Source of the DNA: S010-25 sp964441285
Lineage (GTDB): Bacteria > Pseudomonadota > Gammaproteobacteria > SZUA-229
Length of the DNA stretch: 64,000 nt
Direction: 5' to 3'
Assembly: GCA_964441285.1 (NCBI GenBank)
Contig: CAYTUK010000010.1
Span: 48,384-112,383, forward strand
The notes under the pieces are model-generated. The model saw nothing but the letters and a program-made list of their open reading frames with translations. It did not search any database and was not told the DNA's origin. Shown piece by piece: positions 44,611 through 52,580 of the stretch (positions within the stretch are counted from its first letter, which is position 1; every line of letters begins with the position of its first letter). A program made the translations under genes and the position numbers.

Positions 44611-45618
44611 TTAGAAATGCAAGTAGCCTGAAACGGGGAAATCGATAATTTTATTTTTTTCATCAAAACAGCGTAATTGTTTCTGTTCGGTAATTTCGCC
44701 AATGCAACTCAGTTTAACCTGTTGTGTCTCTGCCAATGCAACAACATTAGTCACTTCTTCCTGTGCTACGGTAAAACATAATTCGTAATCATCACCATGA
44801 GATAGAATCATGCTCCAGTCAATTTGATTATTACCATATTGATTAAAATAATAACGCACTGCATTCGACACAGGCATGTCTGCCAGATTTAAATGTGCGC
44901 CTTTATCACTCGCCGAAAGAATGTGACCCAGGTCAGCAAGTAACCCATCAGAAATATCAATGGCACAATCACAGTGCTGCACCAGTGAGAGTGCAAACTG
45001 ATTTCGCGCCTGCGGTCGATTAAGTTTTAATACGCAGGCGGCAAGCGATTCATCCTGTATTTTATTTTGCACACAATACAGGCCCACCGCTGCATCGCCC
45101 AGTGTGCCGGTAACAAAAATTTTATCACCCACTTTTGCCTGGCTACGCTGCATCGATCTTCCGGTTGATAAAAAACCCATTGCCTGAAGTGTTATGCTTA
45201 ACGGACCGCGTGTAGTATCACCACCAATTAAGGCAATATTCATTGCTGCGAGTATCTGTTTAAACTGGTTTGAGAACGCTTCAAGCCAATGATGATCGAC
45301 TTCAGGTAAGGTCAATGATAAACAAACCCAGGCTGGATCTGCCCCCATTGCTGCAAGGTCACTTAAATTTACCGCAAGCACCTTACAGGCAATATCTTCA
45401 GCTGAAGTATCTACTGGGAAATGGGTGCCAGAAATCAGGGTGTCGGTAGTAATCGCTACCGCATGACAATTCGGTTGATTATTTTGACTAAAGTCAACAA
45501 TGGCACAATCATCGCCGGCCGCAAGGATAACATCCTGACGATTATTTTCCGGACAAAAATATTTTTTTATGAGGTCGAATTCGGCCATGCTCATATCAAA
45601 TTCAGCCGGACAACTCAA
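44611..45618 (-). CDS. thiL: Thiamine-monophosphate kinase ThiL
   Basis: Phosphorylates thiamine monophosphate to thiamine diphosphate. Motifs: EFDLIKKYF at the N-terminus, GDDCAIVDF, ITTDTLISGTHFP, LAVNLSDLAAMGADPAW, GGDTTRGPLSI and ISDGLLADLGHI. The frame opens with a TTG abutting the nusB stop; ATGs at 45594 and 45588 (before AEFDLIKKYF) are closer to usual ThiL starts, so the first 8-10 residues are doubtful. Confidence 0.95.
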   Translation of the reverse strand: MSCPAEFDMSMAEFDLIKKYFCPENNRQDVILAAGDDCAIVDFSQNNQPNCHAVAITTDTLISGTHFPVDTSAEDIACKVLAVNLSDLAAMGADPAWVCLSLTLPEVDHHWLEAFSNQFKQILAAMNIALIGGDTTRGPLSITLQAMGFLSTGRSMQRSQAKVGDKIFVTGTLGDAAVGLYCVQNKIQDESLAACVLKLNRPQARNQFALSLVQHCDCAIDISDGLLADLGHILSASDKGAHLNLADMPVSNAVRYYFNQYGNNQIDWSMILSHGDDYELCFTVAQEEVTNVVALAETQQVKLSCIGEITEQKQLRCFDEKNKIIDFPVSGYLHF

Positions 45619-46104
45619 TCAGCGCGACTGAATTTCAATCGTGCGTATTTCTTTTGCAACTTTATCCAGTACCGCGTTTACAAATGTATGGCTTTTTTCT
45701 GCACAGAATTTTTTAGCAATATTCACCGCCTCATTCAAAATAACACGATAGGGAACATCCAGGCGGTTAACCAGTTCATAGGCGCCAAGCCGTAAAATAG
45801 CACGTTCAACCGGATCAACCGACTCGATTAAACGACTCATATATTTTTCAAGTAGTGGATCAAGTGTGCTGACCGAACCACAAACACCACTGACTAACTC
45901 AGAGAAGTAGCCACTATCAACCGTGTTTGTCTTATCACTCAATTTTTTGGCATCAAAAAACTGCTGTTTGATGTCAGTAATATTATCTCCCGTCATCTGC
46001 CATTGATATATCGCCTGCATAGCAAGCCGTCGCGCCTTACCGCGCTCGCGTGCCAGATGCCTGGGTTCATCGTGTTGTGTTTTTATTTTTTTTGAATCTG
46101 ACAT
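45619..46104 (-). CDS. nusB: Transcription antitermination factor NusB
   Basis: RNA-binding factor that joins NusE at boxA for rRNA antitermination. The 161-aa protein has a basic N-terminus with ARERGKARRLAMQAIYQWQ and the helical-domain segments VERAILRLGAYEL, VPYRVILNEAVNIAKKF and FVNAVLDKVAKEIR. It is separated from ribH by 121 bp containing a truncated family-1 element, and runs straight into thiL. Confidence 0.96.
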   Translation of the reverse strand: MSDSKKIKTQHDEPRHLARERGKARRLAMQAIYQWQMTGDNITDIKQQFFDAKKLSDKTNTVDSGYFSELVSGVCGSVSTLDPLLEKYMSRLIESVDPVERAILRLGAYELVNRLDVPYRVILNEAVNIAKKFCAEKSHTFVNAVLDKVAKEIRTIEIQSR

Positions 46105-46161
46105 AATAAACCAAAAAATACGTTAACCAGAATTCTGGCTGCTGCCATCTTTACCGACAGT

Positions 46162-46214
46162 TACTAACAGTGCAAATGAAAAGGATGCCCATTGTTAAAG
46201 ACTGTCAGCCGCAG
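46162..46214 (+). repeat. Family-1 palindromic element, copy D (left half only)
   Basis: TTACTAACAGTGCAAATGAAAAGG through the core start AAGACTGTCAGCCGCAG is present, then homology stops 12 bp before the ribH stop codon. The right arm and right end are missing. It lies inside the rib-nusB run, between ribH and nusB. Confidence 0.8.
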
Positions 46215-46225
46215 AAAATTTTTGT

Positions 46226-46699
46226 TCAACCCAGCTGCTGAAAGATATTGCTCATTTCAATTGCAGCTGCCGCAGCTTCAGCACCTTTATTACCCGCTTT
46301 GGTGCCTGCGCGTTCAATACTTTGTTCAATGGAGTCCGTGGTTAATACACCATTAATAACCGGCACACCATGATCCAGTGCAATCGCAGACAACCCTTTA
46401 GCCGACTCACTCGCAACAATATCAAAGTGTGGTGTTGCACCACGAATAACCGCACCAAGAGCAACAATGGCATTGTACTGTCCTGTCTGCGCCAGGCTCT
46501 GTGCAACAACAGGTAATTCAAACGCACCCGGGACTTTTACTACGGTAATATCTGCTTCAGCCACCCCACTGCGTTTGAAAGTATCGATTGCACCGGCAAG
46601 CAGGCTCTCTACAATAAAACCATTAAAACGGGCAACCACAATCGCAAACTGGCCTGTTGAATATTGTAGACTGCCTTCAATCAATTTATATTTACTCAT
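46226..46699 (-). CDS. ribH: 6,7-dimethyl-8-ribityllumazine synthase
   Basis: Penultimate enzyme of riboflavin synthesis; forms icosahedral or pentameric assemblies. At 157 aa, with FNGFIVESLLAGAIDTFKR, VPGAFELPVVAQSLAQ, the substrate loop VALGAVIRGATPHFDIV and GVLTTDSIEQSIERAG. It lies 57 bp after ribBX. No FMN riboswitch was recognised ahead of any rib gene here. Confidence 0.97.
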   Translation of the reverse strand: MSKYKLIEGSLQYSTGQFAIVVARFNGFIVESLLAGAIDTFKRSGVAEADITVVKVPGAFELPVVAQSLAQTGQYNAIVALGAVIRGATPHFDIVASESAKGLSAIALDHGVPVINGVLTTDSIEQSIERAGTKAGNKGAEAAAAAIEMSNIFQQLG

Positions 46700-46756
46700 T
46701 ATTTTTCTCTTTAAACATAATACCTGAAATTAATCCATCGCTTATCATCTGTCTTA

Positions 46757-47890
46757 TCACTCAGCATTTTCACCTACCATATCACCTGAAATATAATCGA
46801 TTATCTCCAGACCAAACCCGGCGAGACCATGAATTACTTTTGGCGCTGTCATTAGCTGCATTTTTTTCACTCCAACATCGAGTAATATCTGTGCACCAAC
46901 ACCATCGGTACGTAAATTTTTTGGGGTTTTATACTGTACGGTATCATTATTTATCTGCTTTGACATCCATTGTAAAACCAGCGCATTTTCATCTGAGGAA
47001 TTAAGCAATACCACAACGCCCTGTTTTGCAGCCGCTACCTGTTTCATTGCATCCTGCAATGGCCACGATCTGGCATCCAGTGCACCCAGTGAGTCGGTCA
47101 GTATATTGTTCATGTGTACACGCACTAATACTGGTTCTGTAGAATCAATTATCCCATTTTTATCTTGCGTATGCGTCAACGCATAATGCACAATGGAATC
47201 CAGTGTATTGCGAAAAGCAATCAGGCTGAAATTCCCGTAAGCCGAAGGAAAGTCACAGACTGAAATCCGCTCTATGGTTTTCTCATGCTTAATTCGATAA
47301 CTGATTAAATCTTCAATCGTACCAATTTTTAAGCCATGTTCCTGGGCAAATAATTCCAGATCCGGACGTCTTGCCATCGTGCCATCATCATTTAATATTT
47401 CAACAATCATAGCACTGGGATCATAACCAGCAATGCGGGCAAGATCACAACCTGCTTCAGTATGACCAGCACGACCCAGCACACCACCCGGTTGCGCCAT
47501 CAAAGGAAAAATATGGCCGGGCTGAACAATGTCGGTTGATGTTGCATCGAGTTTTACTGCTGCGGCAATAGTCACTGCACGATCTGCCGATGAGATACCC
47601 GTCGTCACCCCTTCAGCGGCTTCAATTGATATGGTGAAATTTGTACTTTCGATTAAATCGGTACCCGACACCATTAAAGGTAGATTTAACTGTTTACAAC
47701 GTTCCTGTGTCAGTGTCAGGCAAATTAAACCCCGACCATAACGTGCCATAAAGTTCACATCATCCGCGCTCACTGCCGATGCTGCCATTAACAGGTCGCC
47801 TTCGTTCTCACGGTTTTCATCGTCCATAATGACAACCATTTTACCCTGACGGATATCTTCTATTATTTCTTCTACTGAATTTAATTTCAT
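46757..47890 (-). CDS. ribB: 3,4-dihydroxy-2-butanone 4-phosphate synthase with degenerate GTP cyclohydrolase II domain (RibBX)
   Basis: The N-terminal half (about 1-205) is an intact DHBP synthase: VIMDDENRENEGDL, ARYGRGLICLTLT, RAGHTEAGCDLARIAG. The C-terminal half (about 210-377) has the GCHII shape, including KTPKNLRTDGVGAQILLDVGV, but lacks the zinc cysteine triad (C-x10-C-x-C) that real RibA needs. It therefore matches RibBX-type proteins; GTP cyclohydrolase II must be encoded elsewhere. The ATG lies inside a 9-bp tandem repeat with no Shine-Dalgarno sequence, 14 bp after the ribE stop. Confidence 0.9.
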   Translation of the reverse strand: MKLNSVEEIIEDIRQGKMVVIMDDENRENEGDLLMAASAVSADDVNFMARYGRGLICLTLTQERCKQLNLPLMVSGTDLIESTNFTISIEAAEGVTTGISSADRAVTIAAAVKLDATSTDIVQPGHIFPLMAQPGGVLGRAGHTEAGCDLARIAGYDPSAMIVEILNDDGTMARRPDLELFAQEHGLKIGTIEDLISYRIKHEKTIERISVCDFPSAYGNFSLIAFRNTLDSIVHYALTHTQDKNGIIDSTEPVLVRVHMNNILTDSLGALDARSWPLQDAMKQVAAAKQGVVVLLNSSDENALVLQWMSKQINNDTVQYKTPKNLRTDGVGAQILLDVGVKKMQLMTAPKVIHGLAGFGLEIIDYISGDMVGENAE

Positions 47891-47910
47891 CGTTTTTATC
47901 GTTTTTATCG
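47884..47910. repeat. 9-bp tandem repeat covering the ribE stop and ribBX start
   Basis: On the minus strand, units CGATAAAAA (47910-47902), CGATAAAAA (47901-47893) and CGATGAAAT (47892-47884). The first unit holds the ribE TAA stop, the second repeats that stop in frame, and the third holds the ribBX ATG, created by one A-to-G difference. Confidence 0.85.
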
Positions 47911-48558
47911 TATAAAGCCTGCGCTGGTGAGTGTTTTCAGTGAAATATTGCTCGAGCTATCACTGGTCTGAGTTTGCAGTAATCGCTCTAGATAACGTGC
48001 GATTAAATCGACTTCAAGGTTTACTTTACAGCCAGGCGAATAGTTTTTAATAATAGTTTTCTGTTGCGTATGTGGAACAATGTTAAGGGTAAACTTATCA
48101 TCTTCTACACTGTTAACAGTTAAACTGATGCCATCCACACAAACCGAACCTTTTACAGCAATATACGCTTTAAGCTTTTCATCTGCCTGAATAACAAATT
48201 GTATCGAACGGGCTTCCTGTTTAATTTTCAACACAGTTCCCAGTCCGTCAACATGACCACTTACCAGGTGTCCACCGAGTCGCGTTGTTGGCAGTAGTGC
48301 TTTTTCAAGATTGACGGGAGAACCAATGGTTAAATGATTTAAAGTCGTCAGTGCGGCCGTTTCATTGGAAACGTCCGCAGTAAAAGATTGCTGATCAAAT
48401 TTTATTGCCGTTAAACATACACCATTCACCGCGATACTGTCGCCAGTTTTCACATCACTCATATCGAGTGCGCCCACTTTTATCGTGAGACGAACATCAC
48501 CACCTACAACCTCAAGCTGTGCAATATTTCCAACCGCTTCAATAATTCCTGTAAACAT
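47905..48558 (-). CDS. ribE: Riboflavin synthase, alpha subunit
   Basis: Dismutates two lumazines to riboflavin. The 217-aa protein has two lumazine-binding repeats: MFTGIIEAVGNIAQLE with GDSIAVNGVCLTA, and LVSGHVDGLGTVLKI with SVCVDGISLTVN. The C-terminal tail (STSDSSSNISLKTL-like) is slightly extended. It lies between the HslV-like gene (21-bp gap) and ribBX. Its stop codon lies in a 9-bp tandem repeat. Confidence 0.96.
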   Translation of the reverse strand: MFTGIIEAVGNIAQLEVVGGDVRLTIKVGALDMSDVKTGDSIAVNGVCLTAIKFDQQSFTADVSNETAALTTLNHLTIGSPVNLEKALLPTTRLGGHLVSGHVDGLGTVLKIKQEARSIQFVIQADEKLKAYIAVKGSVCVDGISLTVNSVEDDKFTLNIVPHTQQKTIIKNYSPGCKVNLEVDLIARYLERLLQTQTSDSSSNISLKTLTSAGFIR

Positions 48559-48579
48559 AAAATGATACTATAACGTTAT

Positions 48580-49155
48580 TTAAGATTTTCTCAGGTTAAC
48601 AATATAACTCGACAGTGGCATGGCTGAAGCATTATTAAATTCTGCTCCTGCGGCCACACCCATCGCAGCGATATCTGCTGCGTTATCGAGCTGATCATAG
48701 ACCGAATACATCGCACCTAATGCATATTCCGAACCCGAACCAATTGACCAGAATTTTTTATACTCCGTCACTTCACGCAAACAGTGTACTCCAAAAACAC
48801 CTGACGGACCGGCAATCAACGCATCAATCTGGGTCGACTCGTAAGGGTCATCATCCTCATCTTTTGGATTAAGAAAATATTTTTCTTTCAGCAAAGGATG
48901 CAACGCTCGAAAGGTTTCAAAAACAGCCAGGCGGGAACTGAAATCGATTTTATTTTTTTTATCCTTAAAAATGCTTTCCATCACCAGCTGATGGGCAGCA
49001 CTGCCAACAATGCCCATATAATTCTTCCCCTGCTGGAGAATTTTATCATGTGCAACATCATAGTCCGAAGACAGGCGCAAATCACCAAAACTGGTTAAAC
49101 TGTCTGCTGCAATACAGGCCTGGCCTGCTTTTTTTACGACTACAATGGTCGACAT
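48580..49155 (-). CDS. HslV/BPH-like proteasome-type Ntn hydrolase
   Basis: A 191-aa proteasome-fold protein. The start aligns with HslV: STIVVVKKAGQACIAADSL against TTIVSVRRNG...IAGDG. After Met removal the candidate catalytic residues are Ser1 (Thr1 in HslV), Asp17 and a lysine near 37 in AHDKIL. Further features are MGIVGSAAHQLVME and IGSGSEYALGAM, the latter matching the HslV SGGNYALAAA block. It lacks HslU next door and sits between ribD and ribE, 26 and 21 bp away, so it is probably co-transcribed with riboflavin genes. Similar stand-alone proteins are known as BPH in betaproteobacteria; the substrate is unknown. It is sometimes misannotated as a transporter. Confidence 0.75.
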   Translation of the reverse strand: MSTIVVVKKAGQACIAADSLTSFGDLRLSSDYDVAHDKILQQGKNYMGIVGSAAHQLVMESIFKDKKNKIDFSSRLAVFETFRALHPLLKEKYFLNPKDEDDDPYESTQIDALIAGPSGVFGVHCLREVTEYKKFWSIGSGSEYALGAMYSVYDQLDNAADIAAMGVAAGAEFNNASAMPLSSYIVNLRKS

Positions 49156-49181
49156 TTATAACCTCTTTAAATACTAAATTT

Positions 49182-50285
49182 TTAGTTCATAAACTGCGGC
49201 TGGGCGATAATTCGTAAATCCCTGCCAATATTTCGCACCTCAGAAATACTGAGTTGCACCCTGTCTTTCATTTGGGTTAAGCCCGCTAAGGAAAATAAAC
49301 CCTGCGCATCATTCCCCATTAAAACAGGTGCCATATAAATAATTATTTCATCAACAAGCTCTGCCTGTAACAGGGCACCGCATAGTCGACTACCTGCTTC
49401 CACATGCAACAGATTAATCTGTTCCTCTGCCAGAAATTGCATCACCTGATGTAAATCAATGTGGCTCTGCTGCGGCGCAATAAGTTTTATGTTTTTCGCT
49501 GCATGCAGTGTATTTTTAGCCGACTGTGCAGTGGTTAACAACCAGCAGTTTGCATCTTGCGCTAAAATTTTTGCATTCACTGGCGTCTTTAACTGGCTAT
49601 CTACTACCACACGTAAAGGCTGGCGTACCGGCACAGCGATGTTTAAATCCCTGGCACTCAGGCGTACATTCAGCCTCGGATTATCCGCCAGCACAGTCCC
49701 ACTTCCGGTTAATATCGCACTGCTTTGCGCCCGTAAAAACTGCACATCACGCCGCGCCGCAGTTCCGGTAATCCACTGGCTTTCACCAGAGGCCATAGCT
49801 GTGCGTGCATCCAGACTCATGCCCAGCTTAATGCGTACAAACGGGCGACCGGTTCTCATTCGTTGAATAAACCCAGGGTTTAATCTCCGCGCCTGCGTCT
49901 CCAGCAAACCACAGATAACGTCTATACCTGCCTGTGCCAGTTTTTCCAGCCCTTTACCGGCGACCAGTGGATTTGGATCCTGCATCGCCACCACCACTCG
50001 TTTTACACCCGCCTGAATTAATGCATCCGCACACGGTGGTGTTTTACCCGTATGGCTACAGGGTTCCAGCGTGACATAAGCCGTTGCGCCCTGCGTATTT
50101 TCTCCCGCCTGCTCAAGCGCATACACCTCAGCATGCGCCGCTCCAGCACATTGATGCCAGCCCTGTCCGACAACCACATTCTGATTAACAATAACACAAC
50201 CAACACATGGATTCGGCGCCGTGGTATATAACCCCTTTTTAGCCAGTCGAAGCGCCAGCTGCATCATTTCAAGGTCAGTTGTCAT
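49182..50285 (-). CDS. ribD: Bifunctional riboflavin deaminase/reductase RibD
   Basis: Catalyses the deamination and side-chain reduction steps of riboflavin synthesis. At 367 aa, the N-terminal deaminase has zinc motifs HAEVYAL and EPCSHTGKTPPCADAL. The C-terminal reductase carries RPFVRIKLGMSLDARTAMASGESQWITG and LLHVEAGSRLCGALL. It lies 33 bp after nrdR in the common nrdR-ribD order. Confidence 0.96.
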   Translation of the reverse strand: MTTDLEMMQLALRLAKKGLYTTAPNPCVGCVIVNQNVVVGQGWHQCAGAAHAEVYALEQAGENTQGATAYVTLEPCSHTGKTPPCADALIQAGVKRVVVAMQDPNPLVAGKGLEKLAQAGIDVICGLLETQARRLNPGFIQRMRTGRPFVRIKLGMSLDARTAMASGESQWITGTAARRDVQFLRAQSSAILTGSGTVLADNPRLNVRLSARDLNIAVPVRQPLRVVVDSQLKTPVNAKILAQDANCWLLTTAQSAKNTLHAAKNIKLIAPQQSHIDLHQVMQFLAEEQINLLHVEAGSRLCGALLQAELVDEIIIYMAPVLMGNDAQGLFSLAGLTQMKDRVQLSISEVRNIGRDLRIIAQPQFMN

Positions 50286-50318
50286 AAATAAGCCCGTTCT
50301 GGATAGAACAACAAAACC

Positions 50319-50810
50319 TTAATCCTTTTTTTGTGCGGTGGTTTTTTTTCTGCTGGCTTTATTCTGTTCAATACGCTCAATTGCAGTACGAAAGGCATTT
50401 ACATCACTAAAATCCAGGTACACTGAAGCAAAGCGAATATAGGCAACATGGTCAAGCGAAAGCAGCTCTTCCATTACCCAGTCACCCAGTTTAGATGAAT
50501 TCACCTCGCGTTCACCCGTCGCACGTAAATTATGTTTGATGCGATTAATGGCTTCATCGACCTGTTCAGTACTGACTGGACGCTTTTCCAGTGCACGCAT
50601 TACACCGGCACACAGTTTCACTTCATCAAACGCAACCCGACTGCCATCCTGTTTGACGACACGCGGCATATTCAACTCAGCTATTTCATAGGTAGTAAAC
50701 CGTTCATTACAGGCCAGACATTCACGCCGACGACGTACCTGATTGCCATCATTTGACAACCGTGAATCAATCACGCGTGTTTCCAGCTCGGAACAGAATG
50801 GACAATGCAT
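50319..50810 (-). CDS. nrdR: Transcriptional repressor NrdR
   Basis: ATP/dATP-responsive repressor of ribonucleotide reductase genes. The 163-aa protein has a zinc ribbon (MHCPFCSELETRV and RRRECLACNERFTTYE), then an ATP-cone starting RVVKQDGSRVAFDEVKL. The C-terminal lysine-rich tail is a little longer than usual. It follows glyA after 97 bp and precedes ribD, a widely conserved arrangement. Confidence 0.97.
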   Translation of the reverse strand: MHCPFCSELETRVIDSRLSNDGNQVRRRRECLACNERFTTYEIAELNMPRVVKQDGSRVAFDEVKLCAGVMRALEKRPVSTEQVDEAINRIKHNLRATGEREVNSSKLGDWVMEELLSLDHVAYIRFASVYLDFSDVNAFRTAIERIEQNKASRKKTTAQKKD

Positions 50811-50860
50811 TTATATCACTCAACAATAAGGATGAATAGCCATAGCCACGACAGCTATTC

Positions 50861-50920
50861 GATTAATGTTCGTGAACCTGATATTCGTAAATCGGATATT
50901 CGTAACCTTAGTATTCATAA
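50861..50920. repeat. 15-bp tandem repeat, four units, running in frame past the glyA stop
   Basis: Units at 50861-50875, 50876-50890, 50891-50905 and 50906-50920 share a core near GATATTCGTAA. The glyA stop (50910-50908) lies in the unit nearest the gene. Reading on in the glyA frame gives GYEYPIYEYQVHEH and then a second stop, continuing the VYEY found just before the first stop. Confidence 0.88.
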
Positions 50921-52191
50921 ACAGGCAGACGCTGACAAAGGGCAGATACCTTGTGTGTTACCTGTTCAATGACCTGTGTATTGGCATGCTCATCCTGAAT
51001 ACTGTCAACAATATCGCACATCCAGCCGGCCAGATCAGTCGCATCCTGCGCGTTAAAACCACGCGTGGTAATAGCCGGTGTGCCGACACGAATACCACTG
51101 GTAACAAAAGGTGACTGCGGATCATTTGGTACCGCATTTTTATTTACCGTAATATGCGCCCTGCCCAGCTCCGCCTCAACAATCTTTCCGGTTAACTCTT
51201 TGGCTATTAAATCCCACAGAAACAGGTGGTTATCGGTACCGCCAGAGACTACATTATAACCGCGTTCCACCACAACTTTTGCCATTGCCCGTGCATTAAC
51301 AATAACCTGCTGCTGATAATCAGCAAATGCCGGTTCCAGTGCCTCTTTAAAGGCTACAGCCTTGGCTGCAATCACATGCATTAGCGGGCCACCCTGGGTA
51401 CCGGGGAAAATGGCTGAATTCAGCTTTTTTGCCAGATCCTTATTTTTCTGTATCGACTGCGCTCCGACCAGAATAATCCCGCCGCGTGGCCCACGCAGGG
51501 TTTTATGGGTGGTAGAAGTGACAACATCGGCAATACCAACCGGATTCGGATAGTGCCCGGTAGCCACCAGACCAGCGACATGCGCCATATCGACAAACAG
51601 GTAAGCCCCGCAGGAATCTGCTATATCACGAAAACGCTGCCAGTCCATTACTCGGGAATAAGCAGAAAATCCGGCAACGATCAACTTTGGTTTGTGTTCA
51701 TCGGCCAACGCCTGCACGGCAGCATAATCAACAATACCGGTTTTATTGTCCAGCCCATACTGTAGCGCATGGTATATTTTACCAGAAAAGCTTACGTGAG
51801 AACCGTGCGTCAGGTGTCCACCATCGGCCAGCGACATGCCCAGAATAGTCTCACCGGGCTGACATAGTGCCATATATACCGCAGCATTTGCCTGCGAACC
51901 GGAATGTGGCTGTACATTGGCGTAATCCGCACCGAATAACTGCTTCACCCGGTCAATCGCCAGTTGTTCCGCTACATCCACATTTTCACAACCGCCATAA
52001 TAACGCCGAGCCGGATAACCTTCCGCATATTTATTGGTTAGCACTGAACCCTGCGCCTGCATTACTCGCTGACTGGCATAATTTTCTGAAGCAATCAGTT
52101 CAATATGCGTTTCCTGACGATCCAGCTCATGCTGCATCGCCGTCCACAGGGCATCGTCATAACCGTCTATCTTTGTTTCTCTGGAAAACAT
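50908..52191 (-). CDS. glyA: Serine hydroxymethyltransferase GlyA
   Basis: PLP enzyme interconverting serine and glycine and charging tetrahydrofolate. At 427 aa, with IELIASENYASQRVMQAQGSVLTNKY split by family blocks: ENYAS near the N-terminus, YVNVQPHSGSQAN-like YANVQPHSGSQANAAVY, and the PLP lysine in TSTTHKTLRGPRGG. The ATG is preceded by GGGAGTG. The C-terminus ends VYEY inside a 15-bp tandem repeat. It starts the glyA-nrdR-rib-nusB run. Confidence 0.97.
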   Translation of the reverse strand: MFSRETKIDGYDDALWTAMQHELDRQETHIELIASENYASQRVMQAQGSVLTNKYAEGYPARRYYGGCENVDVAEQLAIDRVKQLFGADYANVQPHSGSQANAAVYMALCQPGETILGMSLADGGHLTHGSHVSFSGKIYHALQYGLDNKTGIVDYAAVQALADEHKPKLIVAGFSAYSRVMDWQRFRDIADSCGAYLFVDMAHVAGLVATGHYPNPVGIADVVTSTTHKTLRGPRGGIILVGAQSIQKNKDLAKKLNSAIFPGTQGGPLMHVIAAKAVAFKEALEPAFADYQQQVIVNARAMAKVVVERGYNVVSGGTDNHLFLWDLIAKELTGKIVEAELGRAHITVNKNAVPNDPQSPFVTSGIRVGTPAITTRGFNAQDATDLAGWMCDIVDSIQDEHANTQVIEQVTHKVSALCQRLPVYEY

Positions 52192-52580
52192 CTACACTCC
52201 CGGTACACCCCAATTTAGTCAAAATTCCCTGCACAGGCAGAGAGTCATCAGCAAAATTGAGAGATTTTATTTAAAACCCACTAAGCTTATCAAAAATGAC
52301 CGGGAACTGTCATATCAATTCAGGCATAGCCGAAGGTTCATTTCTGTGAGCCGCTGTAAACCCCAATTCATACCACTGATCATTAACCGAATAACAATGA
52401 TTAAATTTATACAAAAGAGTAGAAAATCAGTCTATATTTAAAGTATCCGCTTATATCTTCCAATAGCCATCCAACTAACCGAAGAATCAATACATTATTT
52501 CGCGGTAAATTTAAGCTTATTTACCGGAATAGTCCCGTAGTGAATAGCTAGTTATCGAGAAAACAAGATATAAAAAACCA
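52192..52580. other. 389-bp divergent intergenic region (glyA / GGDEF-EAL)
   Basis: It must contain both promoters. No ORF or clear riboswitch was seen; specifically, I found no tandem glycine-aptamer-like pattern ahead of glyA. The half nearer the plus-strand gene is AT-rich, with several TATATTTAAA-like stretches. Confidence 0.45.

Noticed and set aside
46700..50320. FMN riboswitch controlling the rib genes
   Set aside because: Gaps between the rib genes are too short or lack the conserved RFN blocks.
52192..52580. Glycine riboswitch upstream of glyA
   Set aside because: No tandem aptamer-like conserved blocks could be recognised.
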